Assembly (NCBI GenBank): GCA_030549495.1
Contig: JAUIRK010001013.1
Location: 124,001-188,000 of the forward strand
DNA length: 64,000 nucleotides
Direction of reading: 5' to 3'
Source: Nectonema munidae
Taxonomy: Eukaryota > Nematomorpha > Nectonematoida > Nectonematidae
The position numbers and the translations under genes were made by a program. Positions within the stretch are counted from its first letter, which is position 1, and the number at the start of each line of letters is the position of its first letter. Positions 60,301 to 64,000 of the stretch are shown piece by piece. The notes below the pieces were generated by a model. That model did not search any database, had not been told where the DNA came from, and was given only the letters and a program-made list of their open reading frames with translations.

Positions 60301-61590
60301 ATTCAATTTTTAGTTCAAAATTGTCTTTTTCAAATTCAAAATTATCTTTTTAAAATACAAAATAGTCTTTTTTGAATTCAAAATTCCCTTTTTTGATTTT
60401 AGAATAAAATTATTAAATATTTTTTTTACATTTAAACATTTTTCTCAATTTTCATGTCAAAATTTACAAACTTTTAACTTTGAAGTTTTCTTTCAAAGTT
60501 AAAAATTTCTAAATTTTGACTCAAAAATTCCGAAAAATGGTTAAAAGATAAAAAATATACTTTTATTCAAAAATAAAAAGAGAATTTTGAACTTAAAAAA
60601 GACAATTTTTAACTAAAAAAAGACAATTTTGAACTAAAAAAAGACAATTTTGAACTAAAAATGGTATATGCTATATATATTGTAACCTTCACATGGTTTT
60701 ATCCTACTACAAAAAGTTAATACGTTTATTTAAGTTTCCGTTGATCTTATGATGACAATTTTCTCAATTAGTAGCAAACGGGAGAAAATTTAAAAAAAAA
60801 TTATTTTTTCCAAAAATAAATGAAAATAAAATGAGATAATAAAAGAAAAATGCACAATAATTTTTTCTTAAAATTAAGATTAACAAATTTTAATGATGGG
60901 AAAAAATGAGATAAAATAAGGAGTGAATAAAGATTATTAGAAAGAAGCGCTCTAAGAGCTGCTAAGAGGATCTCTGCCAAGTCAGAAATCGAAGCGGTGC
61001 GTGTTTCACGCTCAATGAATGAATTCAAAAATACAAATTACATATGAAAGAGAAATTAACTTTATGATAAGCCTTGCTAACTAACTCATCATCAGGCTGG
61101 CTTTACCCTTGCTCACAAAATAAAAAGCTCTACGACAATATTCTATCATCTATATTCACGCTGGGCGTGGGCATAGTGCAGCAACAAGTTCCAATATTCA
61201 TATAAATCGCTTGTGATATGAGAAATCGCACAAAAATTAAAGCATCTTTTTCTTTCACTTCGACCACAGAGTGAACAAAATATATAGATAAGCTATCGCC
61301 CGAAAAATATTTAAACAGTAGAATGAAGCTTTTTATAAAAATATCATTTTTCCTGGACTTAAAATGGAGAAATTTTAATTTTAGCGAAATAAATTGCATA
61401 CTATAAGATAACTTTAAAAATTTTATGCCAAACCTGAAATGTATAGAAAAGGCGTGGTAAAAGGAAATTGCATGTGTAATGAGAATTGAATTGTTTTTGA
61501 AGCTTAGATTGTTTATATAACAAGGAACAAACGCTGATGTTGTGATACATTCCTCCAAATTTTCTTTCTCTTTAATTTCACAATTTTTAC
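38979..61590 (-). CDS. Flamingo/Celsr-like adhesion GPCR, 3' part (5' end beyond the window)
   Basis: Fourteen exons joined in phase: 61590-61434, 58939-58741, 58678-58566, 58356-58232, 55727-55563, 55282-54951, 51663-51492, 43707-43544, 43493-43214, 43159-42695, 42644-42458, 42384-41928, 40342-40125, 39348-38979. They give about 1,134 residues. In order: end of an EGF, LamG1 (about 20-200), EGF (200-253), LamG2 (255-395), EGF-like (395-422), Cys-poor linker, laminin-EGF (486-534), HormR (541-588), GAIN (600-865) with GPS, and seven TMs. This order is that of Celsr/Flamingo, cadherin receptors of planar polarity and neurite guidance; the cadherin repeats would lie past 64000. It is divergent: the GPS lacks the HL-S/T cleavage site, and the cytoplasmic tail is about 20 residues against hundreds in the family. 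One further LamG2 exon may be missing (see 54420-54498). Introns carry many transposon relics. Confidence 0.8.
40125..40342 (-). CDS. Flamingo-like gene, TM3-TM4 exon
   Basis: Acceptor AAATTTTAG, phase 0. It encodes IKCYLVYFVLNFCMYSTISW then TLIEFFFLYS (TM3, with the Cys that pairs to ECL2) and FLLLGCLFPLALATCSLF (TM4). The donor GTAGAT is moderate, phase 2. Confidence 0.75.
40885..41150. mobile_element. Foldback element with iterated TTTGTC...GCAATT units
   Basis: The left arm has repeated units such as TTTTGTCTTTTTGCAATTAT and CATTTGTCCATTTGCAATTC (40890-41000). The right arm (41085-41150) has the reverse, AATTGCAAAAGGACAAAATA and AATTGCAAAAAGATAAAATA. The spacer is about 90 nt. There is no coding capacity. 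It lies in an intron of the Flamingo-like gene. Confidence 0.65.
41928..42384 (-). CDS. Flamingo-like gene, GAIN end, GPS, TM1 and TM2 exon
   Basis: Acceptor AATATTTAG (phase 2), donor GTAAGA (phase 0). It encodes LRLISPVFMISM of the GAIN beta core. The GPS region has Cys at 834, 846, 858 and 860, reading LSCSCNEEGIVGLFQ. TM1 is ISLVNLLIIISSTLVLAVD and TM2 is FAYTLAYTFFLITMFYALNF. The usual GPS reads CxCxHL(S/T)xFAVL; here HL(S/T) is absent and the two Trp are missing. Confidence 0.8.
42458..42644 (-). CDS. Flamingo-like gene, GAIN exon
   Basis: Acceptor ATTTTTAG, phase 1 in and phase 2 out, donor GTAACT. It encodes IKHQFIVNRNNILRVSNEID to TYFENLL, a beta-rich GAIN segment recognised by position and phase rather than by strong motifs. 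Confidence 0.65.
42695..43159 (-). CDS. Flamingo-like gene, HormR end and helical GAIN exon
   Basis: Opens with FVTRKCFPSIGWLRIDQKNC (end of the hormone-receptor domain) and continues as a mostly helical 130-residue GAIN part. Preceded by a 54-nt intron. Donor GTAACT, phase 1. Confidence 0.8.
43160..43213 (-). other. Very short in-frame intron within the HormR domain
   Basis: GTATATATCT...TTTGATAG, 54 nt, with no stop and length divisible by three. Removing it restores NYTG|FVTRKC, which fits the HormR consensus. Retaining it would insert 18 hydrophobic residues. Confidence 0.7.
43214..43493 (-). CDS. Flamingo-like gene, laminin-EGF and HormR exon
   Basis: Acceptor ACTTTATAG, phase 0. It encodes CLTCVCHEIGSINNICDK then GECTCKFGFKGQQCDRCAEN (laminin-type EGF with all eight Cys), then NSCPAITENGLHW and NFCPINYT of HormR. 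This pair is the strongest domain evidence for the gene. Confidence 0.9.
43544..43707 (-). CDS. Flamingo-like gene, linker exon before laminin-EGF
   Basis: Acceptor TTGTATTTAG, donor GTAAGA, phase 1 in and phase 0 out. It encodes GHDKNEC and a Ser/Asn/Lys-rich stretch ending LKRCK, with only two Cys, fewer than an EGF module needs. Accepted on phase and splice sites. Confidence 0.6.
44340..45626 (-). pseudogene. piggyBac transposase relic
   Basis: The N-terminus (45626-45282) is acidic, with eight Asp encoded by an ATC/TCA microsatellite (45588-45611). 45218-44991 gives LWNQTYGPKIFNETMSRNTF then KCLRFDDKF, the piggyBac core lead-in. Further on, broken frames give FWLLVDCEAKYVSN-like and TYNITADNFFSS (catalytic Asp regions), and 44525-44340 gives DIVDQMLKKYS. 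Many stops make it inactive. No TTAA-flanked ends were found. Confidence 0.7.
46154..46366. mobile_element. Foldback element with iterated TGTCACTCTTTTG units
   Basis: The left arm has AGAGTGACAAATCAAAA, AAAGAGTGACAAATC and AAAAGAGTGACATCA. The right arm has TATGTCACTCTTTTGAATT, TGTGTCACTCTTTTGTTG and TGTGTCACTCTTTTGATAA. One reversed unit (TTTGTCACTCTT, 46184) sits in the left arm. No coding capacity. Confidence 0.65.
46367..47463. other. Intronic, nothing recognised
   Basis: AT-rich sequence between the foldback element and copy B of the GDQDK/WDSRA family. The short open frames show no motif. Confidence 0.4.
47464..49065 (+). pseudogene. GDQDK/WDSRA repeat-family protein, copy B (frameshifted)
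   Basis: From ATG 47464 it reads SFCYVCGEFF, then after a frame change MPVGDQDKKWAPH, CVYC, FAIPRIWREPTDH and CSFC (zinc-ligand-like Cys pairs). A further change gives SIPSSIAPVLHNTTDLLAPD, a Ser/Asp-rich linker, YYPNQEDINDLIREMALTK and LCNCNDVRGLF (47854-48207). 48218-48454 gives NTNQWPSIPLAHPVQMKEHH. 48625-49065 gives KIRVGPQVNRLIH and, at the end, MSLKLHVLHAHLNNFKENMG then YSEEHGERFHQDVRSFEERY. It is longer and better kept than copy A and lacks that copy's intron-like gap. The length suggests a protein of about 500 residues. Function unknown; likely of mobile origin. Confidence 0.7.
49066..49679. other. Intronic, nothing recognised
   Basis: AT-rich, with a C-rich patch at 49510-49580 (CTCCCTCGTCCCCTCTCGCT) that may be the end of a mobile element. 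Confidence 0.35.
49680..51127 (+). pseudogene. Tigger transposase relic with one terminus
   Basis: Broken reading on +: ATWLDNF near 49978 and KRHGITALLLKQYKEKR (49995-50040) from the CENP-B HTH and after, ANMSGNEKLPLLVIGNSKKP near 50211-50270, then TYKANSKGDDDFEE and PPIDLQLKYKALFFPPNTS (50294-50488). A terminal sequence read on the minus strand from 51127 is CAGTAAAATCTCTTACACCC, flanked by TA. The left end was not found. GC content is higher than the surroundings, suggesting a younger insertion. Confidence 0.65.
51492..51663 (-). CDS. Flamingo-like gene, LamG2 end and EGF-like exon
   Basis: Acceptor CAATGTAG, donor GTATGT. It encodes KPELYLYEEITLQHLNL, then HGCNNANKCRKEICPLNSEC and HKVCICRAG, an EGF-like Cys pattern. 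Phase 0 in, phase 1 out. A second acceptor after CCAG would allow phase 1 entry. Confidence 0.7.
53093..53230. mobile_element. piggyBac-type MITE, family 1 (second copy)
   Basis: TTAA flanks both sides. The left end is CGCTTTCGTGACCAG and the right end, on the minus strand, is CAACCCTTTCGTGACCAG. A perfect 16-bp palindrome GTATCATATATGATAC lies at 53192-53207. The interior (TCAGACGATAT, AAGCAGAAGATT, GCAGACGA) is homologous to the element at 38781-38916 reversed. Confidence 0.75.
53524..53693. mobile_element. hAT-like MITE
   Basis: The left end is CAGAGCCGTAGGCAGCA. The right end, on the minus strand, is CAGGCCCGCAAGCAGGGGGT. This CAGxxCCGxAxGCAG start is common in hAT MITEs. An exact 8-bp target duplication is not seen (AAAAGTAT against AGTATGTT). 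Confidence 0.5.
54420..54498 (-). CDS. Possible extra LamG2 exon of the Flamingo-like gene
   Basis: Acceptor TTCTTCTATAG, donor GTAAAAAA. It encodes KQRSETQMLILHKHDLSILG then FDEILG, which could be the LGG-type strand of LamG2. It enters in phase 0 as required, but leaves in phase 1 and needs the alternative acceptor of the next exon. Weak candidate. Confidence 0.3.
54951..55282 (-). CDS. Flamingo-like gene, LamG2 exon
   Basis: Acceptor TATTTTAAG (phase 1), donor GTAATT (phase 0). It encodes NDTTFQLNERSFIQWRFG and later YNLHDGFWHVISLLHTSNSL then YLIRIDDA. The DGxWH motif is the hallmark of the LamG fold. Confidence 0.8.
55563..55727 (-). CDS. Flamingo-like gene, EGF exon between LamG1 and LamG2
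   Basis: Acceptor TTTTTACTAG (phase 1), donor GTAAAC (phase 1). It encodes CREVYGSRKRKC and VACQCKEGFYGKSC, the C-terminal half of an EGF module with its CxCxxGFxGxxC signature. Confidence 0.8.
55842..56327. mobile_element. Foldback element with iterated GACATTTGGCCGAATGG units
   Basis: The left arm (55842-55998) repeats units such as GAACATTTGGCCGAATGG, ATATTTAGCCGAGG and GGACATTTGTCCGAAC. The right arm (56234-56327) carries the reverse: CATTTTCGGTGAAATGTCCG, CAAATGTCAATTCGGCAAAA and CAAATGTCCATTTGGC. The spacer is AT-rich, about 235 nt. No coding capacity. Confidence 0.7.
56790..57600 (+). pseudogene. Non-LTR retrotransposon (LINE) reverse transcriptase fragment
   Basis: Broken reading: FRKASDKVHTNYLLSKLKAY (counterpart of DFxKAFDxV), SSKVTSGVIQGSVIEPQLFN and YINDLHL (counterpart of GVPQGSVLGPLLFxIYINDL), then KLFVDDPKMYS (the FADD box, mutated at its first residues). 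It continues with KDLGVIIDEALTFKAHF and ILEYSNVI-HPTYTK of the C-terminal part. The clade looks jockey/CR1-like. Frameshifts and stops; inactive. Confidence 0.75.
58232..58356 (-). CDS. Flamingo-like gene, LamG1 C-terminal exon
   Basis: Acceptor TTAATTTACAG (phase 2), donor GTATTT (phase 1). It encodes YPKIEGPIIFGKLLMKFESY then SFIGCLSDIYINFNKL, the GPLxxGG and FxGCxxD ending typical of LamG. Confidence 0.8.
58566..58678 (-). CDS. Flamingo-like gene, LamG1 middle exon
   Basis: Acceptor TATTTAAG (phase 0), donor GTTATT (phase 2). It encodes TLQLTIDGCINPAKNELIQL then EPSCANEI, matching the LamG strand with DGC. Confidence 0.75.
58741..58939 (-). CDS. Flamingo-like gene, LamG1 exon
   Basis: Acceptor AATTTAAG (phase 2), donor GTAAGG (phase 0). 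It encodes LMTLEEDALVFLLSD, QYLAVFLLNGSLNFVLSRG and FISDGRWHDVNLLYSYE, the core of a LamG domain. Confidence 0.85.
58940..61433 (-). other. Flamingo-like gene, intron
   Basis: 2.5 kb with a foldback element at 60311-60660. The short open frames on + near 59738 show no motif. Confidence 0.5.
60311..60660. mobile_element. Foldback element with iterated TTGTCTTTTT/TTCAAAA units
   Basis: The left arm has TTAGTTCAAAATTGTCTTTT, ATTCAAAATTATCTTTTT and TAGTCTTTTTTGAATTC. The right arm has at least three near-perfect direct units of AAAAAAGACAATTTTGAACT. The centre also has an inner pair, TTTAACTTTGAAGTTTTC/CTTTCAAAGTTAAAAA. Confidence 0.7.
61434..61590 (-). CDS. Flamingo-like gene, first exon in window (EGF end, start of LamG1)
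   Basis: Acceptor CCTTTATTTAG (phase 1), donor GTTTGG (phase 2). It encodes KNCEIKEKENLEEC (end of an EGF, GKNCE-like), then LSFKNNSILITHAISFYHAF and SIHFR, the opening strands of LamG1. Upstream exons are not seen before the window ends. Confidence 0.65.
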
Positions 61591-62647
61591 CTAAATAAAG
61601 GAAACTGTTTTAAAAACAAAATGATTTTAAATAATACTAATTTATGCCAGTATCAAAAGTTATCTAATGCTGAGAAGTGCTTGTTTTACAGAATACAATA
61701 AGAAAGTCCAAGCATAGTCTATACACTGAAATTAAAACATTGCAGTTGGAATAGAAAGATGATTTAGTTTTAAAGCCAGTTTAAACTTTTTCTGTTTAAT
61801 AAAAACTAAATAAACAAAATAAATGTAATTCACCTCATATTTTTTAAATAAATTATAGAATTAATCAAAGCCGTTGAGGGGAGGGGAGGGGAGGGGAGAT
61901 AAAAGACAACAAACTATAAAAATTTGGTCTTTGGTATAGCTTTTTATTTATAAATCATATATACTTCTTGACAATAGGAAGGAAGTATGACATTCAACAT
62001 TCATTTTCCAGAAGTAAAAACAACATTTTGCTCGATAAAGAAACAAACAATTCAGAAGTCTATGATGCTTTCATTGGTTGAAAGTGAGTGGATGAATCTG
62101 AAAAAAATTTCTTCTAAAGAGGAAATTGATCAAGCAATCAATTATCTCATTCGGAACAAGTTACACATCTCTATGAACAGCCAATCTCTAGCCAGGCCAG
62201 TTAGTTCCTCATGTCGTATCGAATATCCCAAATAGCTTTTCAAGCGGTTTATGAAGGAAATGAAAGAACATCACAAATTTTTGATAGATGTCCTAATCTT
62301 GTTTTTCGGGCACACTCTTCGCCGAGACAGAAAAGTTTGTTGGTAGTGATCATTCAACAATGACAGATCTCTTTTCTATATTCTAGCTGAAAGTGTAATT
62401 ATTATCTTTCTATTTCAGTATACCTTAATTCTTCCACCACATCATAAATTCGTGAAAAAAGTTTCCTTATTTACTTATACAACGTATTTTTGGTTATTCA
62501 ATTTTTGTTGTTTGATGCGCTTAAATCGTTCATTTTCTCTGTCTCATACACTCCATTACCAAACTCTTATCTTTTACAGAAAACTTTTTTTGCACATTGA
62601 AAACTCACATAGGAAATCCCAAATATTTAAGCTAGCGTAATTTCCGG
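61591..62647. other. Presumed intron of the Flamingo-like gene, no exon seen
   Basis: A GGGGA repeat lies at about 61876-61897. The short + open frame at 61987-62235 has no recognised motif. Confidence 0.4.
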
Positions 62648-63314
62648 GGTAATGTTGCACTATCCGTGCATTGATGAAAAGCTATTTTAATTGGAAAGAA
62701 GTTGTTCAATGATATAATGCTTTCATATGTCAATCTTATAGATAGTTTGAGTATCGCACTATACGCGCATTGTAGCAAATACAGTCTATGCCTGCCTATA
62801 GTAGATGATGAGCTTTATGAGACAGGGACGCTCTCTTATACTATATGGGTTACCAACACAAATCTTTTTAGATTCATCATACACACTTGAGTTATAACAA
62901 CAGTGAAGGAGAAGGTATTTCACAAATGTTATTGCGTCTTTAAAACTCAATAACTCTTGATTAAAATTTTAGCACAAATTAAATATTGTCTTATCACTTT
63001 CTCTTTTTAAATATCTCGTCCATGTTGCACCATGTCTTTATTGTCCGTAATACTGGTCTTCAATTTGTATGTGTGTGTATGTGTATAGTAGTGAAGAGAG
63101 AGAAACACAGACTGTGTGCTCTATTTGGTAGGATGTGTATCATGTAGATATACTCGTATTATGGAGGCAGGCATAGACTGTATTTGCTACAATGCACGTA
63201 TAGTGCGATACTCAAACTATCTATAAGATTGACATATGAAAGCATTATATCATTGGACAACTTCTTTCCAATTAAAATTGCTTTTCATCAATGCACGGAT
63301 AGTGCAACATTACC
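62648..63314. mobile_element. Large inverted repeat, two 150-nt arms
   Basis: The arm 62648-62797 and the arm 63165-63314 are reverse complements with only about three differences. The outer end is GGTAATGTTGCACTATCCGT and the inner end GTCTATGCCTGCCT. The 367-nt spacer holds a TATGTGTGTG patch but no gene. High arm identity suggests a recent insertion or gene conversion. Confidence 0.85.
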
Positions 63315-63517
63315 ATTTCCGGTCTATTCAGCGCACCTGAATATAAGCCACACCCGCTCAATTTTTAAAAAATAATTATTTTGAACATAAATAAGCCGCA
63401 GGTGTCTACCGGTACATTAAAAGAAATGAACCCTACACAGGCTTTAACGAAGAACGGCGTGTAACAAAAATAAAAAATTAGCGGTAAACAGTAGCCTAAC
63501 AAGAAAGTCATTGGTTT
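63315..63517. other. 3' flank of the pogo-like transposase, possible element terminus
   Basis: Contains CACCTGAATATAAGCCACAC and ATAAATAAGCCGCAGGTGTC, an imperfect local inverted pair of AAGCC(A/G)CA(C/G) motifs like those at the ends of some DNA transposons. Confidence 0.4.
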
Positions 63518-64000
63518 CTATTCTATCATTGGTTCATCACTATCTTCCTCCTCCTGTGCACTGAAGTCTTCTCCCTCGGGGTCGGAGTTTAATAGCTTCA
63601 GAATTGCTTCATCCAATGTTGGATCGTTTTCATTGTCACTTTACTCAGGAGGGATAGTGGATTTTTTGACTATGCTCCACGCTATCAGGACCCACTGACA
63701 GACATGACCATAAATTGCTCTTCGCATACAACCCGTTTTTGTGAAGAATGTCTGCCCACTTGTCATCCAAGCCTCCCACTGAACACGGAGCGCCACTTTA
63801 TATACACGATTTAAACAGATGTCAAGTGGCTGCAAATACTTTGTTGTGCGCCAGGAATCACAGCTTGAATTGAGTTTATACTCTTGATAACTTCTTTCAC
63901 AGAATGTGTTATGTGGGCCCTCATGCTATCCAAAACGAGCATGCATTAGGCTTTCCATGATCCACCTTCCTTGTTTACTTTCACAACAATTCCTCTCGGG
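63518..64000 (-). pseudogene. pogo/Tigger-like DDE transposase, C-terminal part, runs off the window
   Basis: Near the window edge it reads MLVLDSMRAHITH-like (from 63940), the block with the second catalytic Asp. 63835-63641 then gives LQPLDICLNRVYKVALRVQW and GHVCQWVLIAWSIV, the standard C-terminal block of this family. A stop (TAA) follows PPE near 63641, but the same frame continues DNENDPTLDEAILKLLNSDP and an acidic tail to a second stop at 63518. One premature stop is the only damage in the visible part, apart from possible edge effects. No match to a host gene. Confidence 0.7.

Noticed and set aside
1-64000. CRISPR arrays, operons, rRNA or bacterial-type genes
   Set aside because: The repeats seen are transposon-like or simple. 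Spaced identical repeats with unique spacers, ribosome-binding sites and dense gene packing are all absent. The window is eukaryotic.

Overview
This is an AT-rich window from an animal nuclear genome. The evidence is GT-AG introns with consistent reading phase, a three-RRM plus dsRBD RNA-binding gene, a Flamingo/Celsr-type adhesion receptor, and many decayed DNA transposons with almost no LTR or bacterial-type content. The mix (Tigger/pogo, hAT, piggyBac and their MITEs, one LINE fragment, the GDQDK/WDSRA repeat family) looks like an arthropod. A copepod such as a salmon louse relative is my guess, but it is not proven by the sequence.

Three host genes stand out. (1) An intact, intronless seven-transmembrane receptor of the rhodopsin-like peptide-receptor type on + at 1311-2477. 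(2) On the minus strand, 22940 down to 12385, a nine-exon gene that I could join in phase throughout (1,971 nt, 656 aa). It encodes three RRMs, a short RG-rich piece, a C-terminal dsRBD and a Pro/Gln/Asn-rich tail, the layout of A1CF/RBM46/RBM47. (3) On the minus strand, 61590 down to 38979, the 3' part of a Flamingo/Celsr-like gene in at least 14 phase-matched exons: EGF end, LamG1, EGF, LamG2, EGF-like, laminin-EGF, HormR, GAIN with a degenerate GPS, seven TMs and a very short tail. Its cadherin part would lie beyond position 64000.

The rest is mostly mobile DNA. 3.8-8.5 kb holds a Tigger copy split by a 2.4-kb piggyBac-type non-autonomous element full of tandem repeats. 25-31 kb holds three more Tigger-like relics, two of them with recognisable termini. 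34.2-35.5 kb is a hAT relic. 36.6 kb is a hAT MITE with a perfect 8-bp target duplication. 44.3-45.6 kb is a piggyBac transposase relic in a receptor intron. 49.7-51.1 kb is another Tigger relic. 56.8-57.6 kb is a LINE reverse transcriptase fragment. The far right end carries a pogo-type transposase.

Two things seem least described. One is a class of foldback elements whose arms are built of iterated short units containing TGTC (four good examples at 40.9, 46.2, 55.8 and 60.3 kb). The other is a two-copy protein family (13.6-14.7 kb and 47.5-49.1 kb) with motifs GDQDK, WDSRA and HGERFHQD that has no domain name I can give.
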